36,115 nt of DNA from an alpha proteobacterium SCGC AAA288-G21 (GTDB lineage: Bacteria > Pseudomonadota > Alphaproteobacteria > Pelagibacterales > Pelagibacteraceae). The DNA is taken from contig AZYC01000008.1 in NCBI GenBank assembly GCA_000513075.1, forward strand, positions 1 to 36,115. Reading direction: 5' to 3'. The notes under the pieces are model-generated. The model was given only the letters and a program-made list of their open reading frames with translations. It did not search any database and was not told the DNA's origin. Positions 1 through 7,308 of this stretch are shown piece after piece (positions within the stretch are counted from its first letter, which is position 1; every line of letters begins with the position of its first letter). The position numbers and the translations under genes are program-made.

Positions 1-675
1 GCAAGAGGTGGAAGCAAAAGAATAAAAAATAAAAACATTAAAAAATTTTCAGCATTGCCAATAATTTGTTGGTCAATTATAGCTGCAAAAAAAACTCATC
101 TATTCAATAAAATTATTGTATCAACCGATGATAAAAGAATATCAAAAATCGCTAAAAAAATTGGAGCAGAGGTACCTTTTGTGAGACCAAAAAATATTTC
201 AGATGATAATAGCGGTATACAAGACGTAATTATACATGCTATTAAATATTATAATAAAAAAAATGAAGAACCAAAATTTGTTTGTTGTATAATTGCTACG
301 TCCCCATTTATTAGACCAAAAGATATAATTAAAGGATTTAATAAAATTAAAAAACAAAAAGATAATTTTGTTTTCTCAGCATCCCCTGACAATGATCCTC
401 CTCAAAGATCGTTCAGATTATCAAATAAAGGAATAGATATGATATTTCCTAAGTCTTATAATAGAAATTCTCAAAAATTAAAAAAAACTTATCACGATTC
501 AGGGCAATTTTATTGGGCAAATAGTGACACATGGTTAAATAATAAAAAAATATTTTCAAAAAAATCTTCTATTATTTTCATTCCAAATTATAGATCTCAA
601 GACATAAACACATTGCAAGATTGGAAAATTTCAGAATTAAAGTATAAAATTTTAAAAAAGTATGAAAAAAAATAA
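1..675 (+). CDS. CMP-nonulosonate (pseudaminic/sialic acid) cytidylyltransferase, PseF/NeuA family, 5'-partial
   Basis: This enzyme activates an acidic nine-carbon sugar with CTP to make the CMP-sugar donor for surface glycans. The frame is open from base 1 and begins ARGGSKRIKNKN, the N-terminal nucleotide-binding motif of the family (usually preceded by a few residues such as I-P), so only the first handful of codons lies outside the window. Further family features are the STDD segment and the acidic/Pro region with SPFIRPKDI; YHDSGQFYWA near residue 165 is typical of PseF. The gene ends with a 14-base overlap into the next gene, so the two are probably translationally coupled. Choosing between PseF, NeuA and LegF from sequence alone is uncertain; the PseG-like gene downstream favours a pseudaminic-type pathway. 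Confidence 0.85.
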   Translation, partial: ARGGSKRIKNKNIKKFSALPIICWSIIAAKKTHLFNKIIVSTDDKRISKIAKKIGAEVPFVRPKNISDDNSGIQDVIIHAIKYYNKKNEEPKFVCCIIATSPFIRPKDIIKGFNKIKKQKDNFVFSASPDNDPPQRSFRLSNKGIDMIFPKSYNRNSQKLKKTYHDSGQFYWANSDTWLNNKKIFSKKSSIIFIPNYRSQDINTLQDWKISELKYKILKKYEKK

Positions 676-1348
676 AATTTTAGTAGTTGTGGCTCACCCA
701 GACGATGAGGTTTTGGGCTGTGGTGGTACAATAGCAAGATTTGCAAAACAAGGTTATGAAGTAAACATACTTGTAATTTCTGATGGAGAAAGTTCAAGAA
801 ATTTGAAAGATTATGATTTAAAAAGAAAAATCAAAAATAGAAAAAAAGCATGTTTTAATGCGGCTAAATTATTAAGAGCTAAAAAACCTAACTTCTGCGG
901 ATATCCTGATAACCAGCTAGATAAAATTCCATTATTAAAAATAACAAAGGAAATTGAAAAATTTATAAAAAAAATAAAACCAAATTTAATCTTTACCCAT
1001 CATTGGGGTGATTTGAATATAGACCATGTAAAAGTAAATGCTGCAGTTGTAACAGCTTGTAGACCACAAAAAGGAAATACTGTAAAAACTCTACTATTTT
1101 TTGAAATACCATCAAGCACAGAGTGGCAAATTTCCTCAAAAAAAAATACTTTCTCACCTAACTGGTTTGTAGATATTACCAAGCAGTTAAAAAAAAAAAT
1201 TAAAGCTCTAAATATTTATAAATCTGAAATAAAAAAATGGCCTCACCCTAGATCAACAAAGGGAGTAATTTCTCTTGCAAAATGGCGTGGGGCAACAGTT
1301 GGTTACAAATCCGCAGAGGCATTTGTTTTGGGAAGACATTATGAATAA
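662..1348 (+). CDS. PIG-L/LmbE family N-deacetylase
   Basis: This is a zinc-dependent deacetylase of the PIG-L (LmbE-like) family, which removes acetyl groups from N-acetylated sugars. The family motif AHPDDE is at residues 11-16, and the later metal ligand region NIDHVKV (HWGDLNIDH) is near residues 115-125. The length of 228 residues is normal. The start ATG overlaps the end of the cytidylyltransferase gene, and the next small ORF overlaps its stop. In glycan islands such proteins probably deacetylate a precursor sugar so that another acyl group can be added; the hexapeptide acyltransferase at 4039 would fit that, but this is inference. An A11 run near 1188-1198 is read in frame, so the sequence is sound there. 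Confidence 0.85.
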   Translation: MKKNKILVVVAHPDDEVLGCGGTIARFAKQGYEVNILVISDGESSRNLKDYDLKRKIKNRKKACFNAAKLLRAKKPNFCGYPDNQLDKIPLLKITKEIEKFIKKIKPNLIFTHHWGDLNIDHVKVNAAVVTACRPQKGNTVKTLLFFEIPSSTEWQISSKKNTFSPNWFVDITKQLKKKIKALNIYKSEIKKWPHPRSTKGVISLAKWRGATVGYKSAEAFVLGRHYE

Positions 1349-1523
1349 CAAAATATATTATCATATTAAATCTAAAAATTTTTTGGTTTTTTGGATCGCT
1401 TTACATAAAATAGCTATTTCACAAGGTGAACTTTTAATTTTAGGCAAATATATTCCTCATGGTACTGCGCCAAAAAAATATGGCGCTCCAAGATGGGCTT
1501 GCCTAGTAAGAGCTGGTTTATAA
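1341..1523 (+). CDS. Small protein, possible C-terminal remnant of a phytanoyl-CoA dioxygenase-like protein
   Basis: This is a 60-residue ORF whose ATG lies inside the last codons of the deacetylase gene (8-base overlap), the coupling style seen across this island. No function can be assigned with confidence. The C-terminal half, GELLILGKYIPHGTAP followed by PRWACLVRA, resembles the last strands of PhyH-type Fe(II)/2-oxoglutarate oxygenases. There the distal metal-binding His sits in an HGS/HGT-x-P segment and a following Arg binds 2-oxoglutarate. The N-terminal jelly roll with the HxD pair is absent, so if the relationship is real this is a fragment and cannot be an active dioxygenase. Longer in-frame readings starting further upstream are possible but would overlap the deacetylase more deeply. 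Confidence 0.45.
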   Translation: MNNKIYYHIKSKNFLVFWIALHKIAISQGELLILGKYIPHGTAPKKYGAPRWACLVRAGL

Positions 1524-1535
1524 TAAATTTTTTTG

Positions 1536-3161
1536 ATGCAAAAAAAGCTAAAATTTGTAATTTTAACAAATGTAAGCTCAAGAATAGGATATGGTCATTA
1601 CAACAGATGTATAATCCTAACTAAAAAATTAGAAAAAAAAAATCAAGTAACTCTAATTGTTAATGCTGAAAAAAAAATTAAATTGTTTAAACAAAAGCCC
1701 TGGATCAAGATCAATTTTAAAAAAAATTTTAAATTTCCAAAAGCAGATGTCTGTATAGTTGATAAATATAATTATAAAGAAAAATTTTATAGAAAACTAA
1801 GATCATATTATAGTCGAATAGTTATATTTGATGATATAAAATATGTAGTTCCTAAACATGTTACGGGAATAATTAATCCAAATATTTATAACTCCAAAAC
1901 CTTTTATCCGTCTAATATAAAAATATGGTCTGGAAAAAAATACATTCTATTGAGAGATGAATTTACTAAAAGTAGAAAAAGAGTTAAAAAAAACTCAGTT
2001 TTTTTATGTGTTGGCGGTAGTGACCCTGTAAATCAAATGGACAGACTATTGAACATTTTGTCATCAATAACAAAATATAAAATAAATGCAGTATTTGGCC
2101 ACGGATTTTCAGATAAAAAAATAATTAGAAAATGGAAGGATAACAAAAAAATTAAAATTTATTTTGGAATAAATAATATAAGTAACATTATGTCGCGTGC
2201 CGTTTATGCAATTAGTTCATCTGGAAGCATGATTTATGAACTTATGGCTATGAAAATACCAACAATTTGCATGTCATTAGCTGACAATCAAATAAATATT
2301 GGAAAAAGTTTAATAAAATCAAAAATAATTAGTTATTTAGGTCACTACGATCAGGTTTCAGATAAAAATATTTTAAATAAAATTAAGAAAATTGAGAAAA
2401 AAAGCCTAATTATTAGAGAAATAAAAGAATTAAAGTTCGACAAATATGGATCAAAAAACTTAGCTAACGATCTAACTGAATATTTCTTAAAAATAAAAAA
2501 AAATAAAATTCAAACTTATCCTACATATCAAATAAGAGAAGAATACGAATACACAGATAAAAAAATTGCAGAATTTAAAAAATTAAGATGGGGCTCAAAT
2601 ATTTCTATGGATAATCGATACAAATTTTTAATAAGTCAATTACCATTTAATAAAGTTAAATATTGGCTTGATATTGGGTCAGGCACCGGAAAACTTCAGA
2701 AAATGGTTCTTAAAAAATTCCCCAATGTATCTTCAACAGGAATAGAGTTATCAAAAAATTTATATAAGGTTTCTTTAAAAAATAATAATATTAAATCCAA
2801 ATTTTTAAATATTGATTTTTTAAAGTTTAATAGTCATAAGTTTGATCTAATAACTTGTGTCGGAGTTTTATCAAAAACTAATTTTGATTTAAAATTCTTT
2901 GCTAAAAAAGCATCTAATTTATTAAATAAGGAAGGTATTCTTTTTTTTGATTTTAAAAATATCAATTGGGATAAATTTAATCAAAAATCCTTTTTTCCTG
3001 ATTATAGACATGCATGGACTTCAAAAAAACAAATATTATATGCGTTAAATAAATTAAAAAAATTTAAAAAAATAAAATTATTTGGTTTTTTACCTGAAAA
3101 AAATAAAGTAGTAGAACTAAATAAAAGTCATACTATATATTTAAAAGCTAAAAAAAAGTAA
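1536..3161 (+). CDS. PseG-like nucleotide-sugar hydrolase fused to a SAM-dependent methyltransferase
   Basis: Two domains are seen. Residues 1 to about 320 look like the GT-B-fold hydrolase PseG, which removes UDP from a 2,4-diacetamido sugar before condensation to pseudaminic acid. The motif GYGHYNRC places the probable catalytic His at residue 21, and SSSGSMIYELMAMKIPTICM followed by LADNQ matches the C-terminal nucleotide-binding part. After a lysine-rich linker, residues 340-541 form a class I methyltransferase with motif I DIGSGTGK near residue 379. An in-frame TTG lies just before the chosen ATG; the ATG is preferred because it is the stronger start. PseG proteins are normally single-domain, so the fusion suggests that the released sugar or a nearby intermediate is methylated. 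The substrate is not known. Confidence 0.75.
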   Translation: MQKKLKFVILTNVSSRIGYGHYNRCIILTKKLEKKNQVTLIVNAEKKIKLFKQKPWIKINFKKNFKFPKADVCIVDKYNYKEKFYRKLRSYYSRIVIFDDIKYVVPKHVTGIINPNIYNSKTFYPSNIKIWSGKKYILLRDEFTKSRKRVKKNSVFLCVGGSDPVNQMDRLLNILSSITKYKINAVFGHGFSDKKIIRKWKDNKKIKIYFGINNISNIMSRAVYAISSSGSMIYELMAMKIPTICMSLADNQINIGKSLIKSKIISYLGHYDQVSDKNILNKIKKIEKKSLIIREIKELKFDKYGSKNLANDLTEYFLKIKKNKIQTYPTYQIREEYEYTDKKIAEFKKLRWGSNISMDNRYKFLISQLPFNKVKYWLDIGSGTGKLQKMVLKKFPNVSSTGIELSKNLYKVSLKNNNIKSKFLNIDFLKFNSHKFDLITCVGVLSKTNFDLKFFAKKASNLLNKEGILFFDFKNINWDKFNQKSFFPDYRHAWTSKKQILYALNKLKKFKKIKLFGFLPEKNKVVELNKSHTIYLKAKKK

Positions 3162-3170
3162 ATTAAATTA

Positions 3171-4025
3171 ATGTTTAAAAAATTAATTATTGATTGCGAA
3201 GTAAGAGTTGTTCATGAGAAAGCTAGAAAACCAAATTTTTTAAGCCATTCGAAAGAAAAAATAGTTCAGGACATATATAAACATCCTAAAATAAATAAAG
3301 CTATGAAACTGTGGGGAGTTGAAAGTCTAATAAAATCGATGAATAAAAATAAAATTAAATATGCTTTATTGAGTGGATTAGCTTGGAAAAATCAAAAAGT
3401 ATTAAATGATAATAATGAATATGTTTCTTGCTGTTTGGATACATATAAAGATAGATTTTTAGGATTGTATAATGCTTCAACTTATAATCCAAAACAATCT
3501 GCAAAAAAGATTATGAAATTAGATAAAAAAAAATATGTAGGAGTAGAAATAATTCCAAAGTGGCAAAATACAAATATTAATGACCATAGACTAAAACCTA
3601 TTATTAAAGCAGTAAAAAAAAGGAAGATGTTTTTAAAAATATATACTGCTCACCCAACTCAAACCTTGGAAGGAGATGCGCCATATAGAACTTTGCAATT
3701 TCTTAAAAAGAACCCAGATTTAAAAGTTATCTTACCTCATCTTGGAGGATTACTCAGTATTTATGGTTTATTTTCTCCAATAAAAAAAATTATCAAAAAT
3801 GTTTTTTTTATTACGTCAGTAAGTGAAACTATGAAAATGGTAGAATTTTCCAGTAAAGTTAATTCAAAAAATCTTCTTTTTGGTACAGATTTTCCATTTA
3901 ATAACTCTTTTGATCAATTTAAATCTCTGTGTGAACTAAAAAAATTAAAAGTACCAAAAAAAATTAAATTAGATATTTTAAGTAAAAATTCATCTAAGCT
4001 TTTAGGTTTCGATAAAAAGGGATAG
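3171..4025 (+). CDS. Amidohydrolase-fold (TIM-barrel) protein, metal site partly lost
   Basis: The 284-residue protein has the layout of the amidohydrolase-2 family. It has an N-terminal strand LIIDCEVRV, a middle strand with IYTAHPTQT, HLGG near residue 191, and FGTDFPF near residue 242 that supplies the last conserved Asp. The canonical N-terminal HxH metal pair is replaced by C-E-V in DCEVRV, so the usual binuclear or mononuclear metal site is incomplete. It may bind one metal through the remaining residues, act differently, or be inactive. It follows the PseG-like fusion after 9 bases and precedes an acyltransferase, so it probably acts on an island-specific sugar derivative. The substrate cannot be inferred. 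Confidence 0.6.
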   Translation: MFKKLIIDCEVRVVHEKARKPNFLSHSKEKIVQDIYKHPKINKAMKLWGVESLIKSMNKNKIKYALLSGLAWKNQKVLNDNNEYVSCCLDTYKDRFLGLYNASTYNPKQSAKKIMKLDKKKYVGVEIIPKWQNTNINDHRLKPIIKAVKKRKMFLKIYTAHPTQTLEGDAPYRTLQFLKKNPDLKVILPHLGGLLSIYGLFSPIKKIIKNVFFITSVSETMKMVEFSSKVNSKNLLFGTDFPFNNSFDQFKSLCELKKLKVPKKIKLDILSKNSSKLLGFDKKG

Positions 4026-4038
4026 TCTGTTAGATTAT

Positions 4039-4494
4039 ATGCATGAAAAATACATAAAAAAATTTGAGAAATTATTTTTTAAGCTTATAAATAATAGAAA
4101 AAATAAATATCATCCATTGGTTTGGATTAATGGAAACCCAAAAATAGGAAAAAATACATATATAGGTGGATTTTCTGAAATTAATGCAAAAAATTCTCAA
4201 ATAAAAATAGGAAACAATTGTGACATTGCATCCTTTGTGTCAATCAACGTAGCTGACAGCCATCTTAGATGTATAGGACTAAAAACAAAAATTGAAAAGA
4301 AACCTATAGCTATAGGCAATAATGTTTTTGTAGGTTCGCACTGTGCCATTTTAGGAGGAGCAAAAGTAGGAGATAACTCTGTAATCGCTGCTGGAACTGT
4401 TTTGAGAAATATTAAAATTCCTGCCTATTCATTAGTAATAGGAAATCCTGCTAAAGTTAAATCAGGTTATTACAAAAAAAAATTTAAAAAATGA
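4039..4494 (+). CDS. Hexapeptide-repeat (left-handed beta-helix) sugar O/N-acyltransferase
   Basis: The 151-residue protein shows repeated hexapeptide turns (IGKNTYIG, IKIGNNCDIA, AIGNNVFVG, AKVGDNSVIAAG). It ends with the characteristic cap VIGNPAKV seen in LpxA-like sugar acetyltransferases such as those acting on UDP-4-amino sugars or perosamine. The loop with S-H-C (GSHCAILGG) lies where the catalytic His usually is. The length is at the short end of the family, without an N-terminal Rossmann domain. The ATGA overlap with the aminotransferase downstream suggests the two are made together. An amino-sugar produced by that aminotransferase is the obvious acceptor, as in the PseC/PseH and PglE/PglD pairs; this is an inference. 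Confidence 0.8.
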   Translation: MHEKYIKKFEKLFFKLINNRKNKYHPLVWINGNPKIGKNTYIGGFSEINAKNSQIKIGNNCDIASFVSINVADSHLRCIGLKTKIEKKPIAIGNNVFVGSHCAILGGAKVGDNSVIAAGTVLRNIKIPAYSLVIGNPAKVKSGYYKKKFKK

Positions 4495-5396
4495 TTTTTC
4501 ATAATAGACCTACAGTTGGAAAAAAAGAAATTGATGCTGTAAAAAAAGCTATAAGCTCTGGTTATCTAAGCCAAGGCAAGGAAGTAAGTAAATTTGAAAG
4601 GAATTTTGCAAATTATATGGGTATAGATGAAAAAAACGTTGTGGCAGTTAGCAACGGAACATCAGCACTATATCTAGCTTTATGGGCACTTGGTGCAAAA
4701 AATAAAAAAACTATTTATCCAACATATTCATGTTCATCAATTAGAAATGCTTCAGCATTAATTGGAGCTAAAGAAAAATTATGTGATGTTGAAATGAATT
4801 CACCAAATATGTCTCCTCTTAATGGTAAAGAAGGAGATATTATAATAGCTCCTCATATGTATGGATTTCCAATAAATTTACTAAAAAAAAAAGGAATAAT
4901 AATAATTGAAGATGTTTGTCAATCCTTAGGATCTACAACAAAAGGTAAGCCCTTAGGACTCTTGGGAGACCTCTCTATTTTTTCATTTTATGCAACAAAA
5001 ATGATAACATCTTGTGGTCAAGGAGGTATGATTATATCTAAAGATAAATATTTAATAAAAGAAATTGTAGATTATGTTAATTTTGATAACAGAAGAGATA
5101 AAAAAAAAAGATTTAATTTTCAAATGAGCGATGTACAAGCTGCAATGGGTAGAGTTCAGTTTTCTAGATTAAATGAGTTTATTGAAAAAAGAGATAAAAT
5201 TTTTAGATATTATAAAAATCTAGGCTTACCTTTAATTGACATTAAATATAAAAATAAAAATACTAGTCCAGTAAGATATAGAATTATTTTAATGTGTAAA
5301 AATCCAGAACTTATTAAAAGAAAACTATTTTTAAAAAATATAGCCGTAATAAACCCCTTGGAAACACAAGAACTTTTAAGTGAAAATAAAAAATAA
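4491..5396 (+). CDS. DegT/DnrJ/EryC1/StrS-family sugar aminotransferase, C-terminally shortened
   Basis: This PLP-dependent enzyme transfers an amino group to a keto-sugar nucleotide. The fold starts with RPTVGKKEIDAV and GYLSQGKEV; NGTSALYLAL, IIEDVCQSLG (Asp141) and FYATK with the PLP lysine at residue 170 are followed by the CGQGGM loop. At 301 residues it is shorter than the usual 350-390. The region after IAVINPLETQELL, where homologues continue for roughly 35 residues with a conserved PxYPxL-type ending, is missing. Its stop overlaps the next start (TAATG). The truncation point coincides with a neighbour that lacks its N-terminus, suggesting a deletion between two formerly complete genes. 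The active-site residues are present; whether the shortened protein folds is uncertain. Confidence 0.8.
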   Translation: MIFHNRPTVGKKEIDAVKKAISSGYLSQGKEVSKFERNFANYMGIDEKNVVAVSNGTSALYLALWALGAKNKKTIYPTYSCSSIRNASALIGAKEKLCDVEMNSPNMSPLNGKEGDIIIAPHMYGFPINLLKKKGIIIIEDVCQSLGSTTKGKPLGLLGDLSIFSFYATKMITSCGQGGMIISKDKYLIKEIVDYVNFDNRRDKKKRFNFQMSDVQAAMGRVQFSRLNEFIEKRDKIFRYYKNLGLPLIDIKYKNKNTSPVRYRIILMCKNPELIKRKLFLKNIAVINPLETQELLSENKK

Positions 5397-5914
5397 TGTT
5401 TTCGTTAGATGCCTTTAGTCCTGAAACTTATTCAGAAAGAAGATTAAAAAACAAAAAGCCAGCAAATTATAGTAAAGTAATAAAAAATATTCTTAACTTT
5501 TTAGATATAAAAAAGAAAAAAAAGAAAAAATTTCCTTTAGTAAAAGTGAGTTTCATTGTAATGAAAACCAACAAACATGAAATTGAAAAATTTAAGAAAT
5601 TTTGGGAAAATAAAGTTGATGCAATTCATATTCAAAAATTTATTGATTATGAAGATAAAAGCTTAGTCACAAATTATGTGAATGAAACAAAGTGTAATAT
5701 GCCAATGTTTAGATTGTCAATAAAATCTGACGGAAATGTAAGACCCTGCTGCTTAGGTTACGGAGAAAATATTAACCTTGGCAATATATATAAAGAGACA
5801 TTACTAAACATATGGAATTCAAAATTTATGAAAAATTTTCAACAAATGCATTTACAAAAAAGAGCTTATGAAAATAAGTTTTGCAAAAAATGTTTAAAGA
5901 ATACTAATGCCTAA
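5396..5914 (+). pseudogene. C-terminal half of a radical SAM/SPASM protein, N-terminus missing
   Basis: The 172-residue ORF begins with SLDAFSPETY, which in radical SAM proteins lies inside the barrel, well after the CxxxCxxC cluster motif. It then follows the usual order: K-V-I-K-N-I helix, VKVSFIVMK strand, and a SPASM-like auxiliary-cluster domain with cysteines in CNMPMFRLSIKSDG, RPCCLGYG and CKKC near the end. The SAM-binding cysteines are absent, so this product cannot be a working radical SAM enzyme. An in-frame stop lies just upstream, and its frame differs from that of the aminotransferase. A poly-lysine stretch is encoded around 5510-5530. It is most simply a remnant left by a deletion. 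Related full-length proteins occur in glycan islands, often with unknown substrates. Confidence 0.7.
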
Positions 5915-5981
5915 TTTTGCTGGTTATAAATAAAAATCTTTGTGCAATTAAATTAAATCCTTTTTAAAAACTCTCCATCCA

Positions 5982-5987
5982 TATAAA
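5982..5987 (+). promoter_or_regulatory. Probable -10 element of the structured RNA
   Basis: TATAAA lies so that transcription would begin near 5994, right at the first base of the closing stem of the RNA described at 5996. The -35 position is poor, holding only T-rich sequence. The fit between the predicted start and the stem is the main support. Confidence 0.35.
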
Positions 5988-5995
5988 AAGCTTTT

Positions 5996-6112
5996 AGGGA
6001 TCTTGGTTATGGGTTTGTTGTGGTGCAATGTTGGCGTGGGCAATAAAAAATCGTCCAGGACCGCATTAGGACCGCAAACTGCCCCACCTATATCCCTTCA
6101 TTCCTTTTTTTT
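5996..6112 (+). ncRNA. Candidate structured small RNA of unknown class
   Basis: In a 490-base stretch without a protein gene, a clearly GC-richer block folds into a long rod. AGGGAT (5996-6001) pairs with ATCCCT (6092-6097), GGGTTTG (6011-6017) with CAAA and CCC (6075-6078, 6082-6084), and TGGGC (6037-6041) with GTCCA (6053-6057) around an A-rich loop. An 11-base tandem repeat starting AGGACCGCA occupies 6057-6078. A T8 run ends at 6112, and a TATAAA box lies just upstream. It does not show the SRP RNA core, tmRNA, RNase P or 5S rRNA signatures that I could check. A divergent 6S-like RNA is possible by shape only. The orientation is inferred from the promoter and the T-run. Confidence 0.5.
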
Positions 6113-6116
6113 GGTG

Positions 6117-6143
6117 TTGTCTTTCATAATTTCTTGTTATAAC
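6117..6143 (+). promoter_or_regulatory. Probable promoter of the tRNA-Val/tRNA-Asp unit
   Basis: A -35-like TTGTCT (6117-6122) and a -10-like TATAAC (6138-6143) are separated by 15 bases. A start near 6150 would leave a short leader before the tRNA-Val gene at 6163. The spacing is one or two bases short of ideal. Confidence 0.4.
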
Positions 6144-6162
6144 ACCTAGGAAATTAACACTG

Positions 6163-6238
6163 GGGCGGTTAGCTCAGTTGGTAGAGCATCTCGTTTACAC
6201 CGAGAGGGTCATAGGTTCGAGTCCTTTACCGCCCACCA
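6163..6238 (+). tRNA. tRNA-Val(TAC)
   Basis: The complete cloverleaf is visible: the acceptor stem GGGCGGT pairs with ACCGCCC, the D arm has AGCTCAGTTGGTAGAGC, the anticodon stem CTCG/CGAG encloses a loop with anticodon TAC, and the T arm contains GGTTCGAGTCC. Discriminator A is followed by an encoded CCA. Anticodon TAC reads valine codons. It sits 5 bases before tRNA-Asp, and the two are probably processed from one transcript. Confidence 0.97.
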
Positions 6239-6243
6239 TTTGT

Positions 6244-6320
6244 GGGGGTGTAGCTCAGTTGGTTAGAGCGATCGCCTGTCACGCGATAGGTCGAGGGTTC
6301 GAGTCCCTTCACTCCCGCCA
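6244..6320 (+). tRNA. tRNA-Asp(GTC)
   Basis: The acceptor GGGGGTG pairs with CACTCCC (one G-T pair). The D arm is AGCTCAGTTGGTTAGAGC, the anticodon stem ATCGC/GCGAT surrounds a loop with anticodon GTC, and the T arm has GGGTTCGAGTCCC. Discriminator G is followed by an encoded CCA, as expected for aspartate tRNA. It lies directly downstream of tRNA-Val. Confidence 0.97.
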
Positions 6321-6329
6321 CATCTTTCT

Positions 6330-6355
6330 AGTATGATTAAAAAATCAGCAATACT
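6330..6355 (+). terminator. Weak hairpin after the tRNA genes
   Basis: AGTAT (6330-6334) pairs with ATACT (6351-6355), and GATT with AATC inside, around an A-rich loop. There is only a short, interrupted T stretch after it, so it may be a processing or weak termination signal, or chance in AT-rich DNA. Confidence 0.25.
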
Positions 6356-6391
6356 GTGACTTTTAAATTCTTCATCAATTGAAAAAAGTAT

Positions 6392-6397
6392 TATAAT
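6392..6397 (+). promoter_or_regulatory. Possible -10 box of the nuo operon
   Basis: A perfect TATAAT lies 9 bases before the nuoA ATG. A transcript from it would start at about 6404 and have almost no leader. No good -35 hexamer is present at the usual distance. Confidence 0.35.
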
Positions 6398-6406
6398 AAA
6401 CAAATC

Positions 6407-6775
6407 ATGCTAAGTGAGTTTTTACAAAACTATTTTTCAATAATAGTTTTCCTATTTATAGCCATGGGACTAAGTGTTGGTTTTATTTTTTTAAATTTTT
6501 TACTATCACCAAAAAAACCAGATCCTGAAAAATTGTCAGCATTTGAAAGTGGTTTCGAGGCTTTTGGAGACTCAAGAATGGAATTTGATGTAAGATTTTA
6601 TCTAGTGGCAATTCTCTTTATTATATTTGATTTAGAAATAGCCTTTCTATTTCCTTGGGCCATTTCCTTAGGAAAAATTGGATTGTTAGGATTTTGGTCA
6701 ATGATGATTTTTCTTTTTATACTTACAATTGGATTTATTTATGAGTGGAAAAAAGGAGCTTTAGACTGGGATTAA
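6407..6775 (+). CDS. nuoA: NADH-quinone oxidoreductase subunit A
   Basis: This small membrane subunit of respiratory complex I has three predicted transmembrane segments, at about residues 10-32, 63-85 and 90-112. The family loop between helices 1 and 2 is clear: [20 protein letters not shown], with the conserved Glu/Cys-region motif SGFEAFG, followed by [26 protein letters not shown]. The length of 122 residues is normal. It heads the nuo operon; nuoB starts 4 bases after its stop. No Shine-Dalgarno sequence is evident before the ATG. Confidence 0.97.
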   Translation: MLSEFLQNYFSIIVFLFIAMGLSVGFIFLNFLLSPKKPDPEKLSAFESGFEAFGDSRMEFDVRFYLVAILFIIFDLEIAFLFPWAISLGKIGLLGFWSMMIFLFILTIGFIYEWKKGALDWD

Positions 6776-6779
6776 CGTA

Positions 6780-7304
6780 ATGATAAATATTGAAGATAGA
6801 GAAAAAAAAATGCCAGATGAATTTAAAAAACTGGCTAAAGATTTTACAGATAAAGGCTTTATTACAACATCTATGGACAATCTTGTAACATGGTCGAGAA
6901 CAGGATCATTGCATTGGATGACTTTTGGTTTGGCGTGTTGTGCAATAGAAATGATGCAAACTGCAATGCCCAGATATGATTTGGAGAGATTTGGTGCGGC
7001 TCCTAGAGCATCTCCTAGACAATCTGATGTAATGATTGTAGCCGGTACACTTACAAACAAGATGGCTCCAGCACTCAGAAAAGTTTATGATCAAATGCCC
7101 GAACCTAGATATGTGATATCTATGGGTAGCTGTGCAAATGGAGGAGGCTATTATCACTACGCTTACTCAGTAGTCAGAGGCTGTGATAGGATTGTTCCAG
7201 TTGATATTTATGTTCCTGGCTGTCCACCTACAGCAGAAGCCTTGTTATATGGAATTTTACAACTTCAAAAAAAAATAAGACGAGAAGGTTCAATCGAAAG
7301 ATAA
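6780..7304 (+). CDS. nuoB: NADH-quinone oxidoreductase subunit B
   Basis: This peripheral-arm subunit holds the terminal 4Fe-4S cluster N2, which passes electrons to ubiquinone. All ligand regions are present: the adjacent cysteines in [10 protein letters not shown], the Cys in [12 protein letters not shown] and the Cys in [12 protein letters not shown]. The 174-residue length is typical. It is spaced 4 bases from both neighbours, nuoA and nuoC. Nothing unusual is seen. Confidence 0.98.
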   Translation: MINIEDREKKMPDEFKKLAKDFTDKGFITTSMDNLVTWSRTGSLHWMTFGLACCAIEMMQTAMPRYDLERFGAAPRASPRQSDVMIVAGTLTNKMAPALRKVYDQMPEPRYVISMGSCANGGGYYHYAYSVVRGCDRIVPVDIYVPGCPPTAEALLYGILQLQKKIRREGSIER

Positions 7305-7308
7305 ACTT

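Noticed and set aside
5990-6112. SRP (4.5S) RNA, tmRNA or 5S rRNA
   Set aside because: The highly conserved GGAAGG-type SRP apex, tRNA-like tmRNA ends, and 5S motifs are not visible; only the rod shape is similar.
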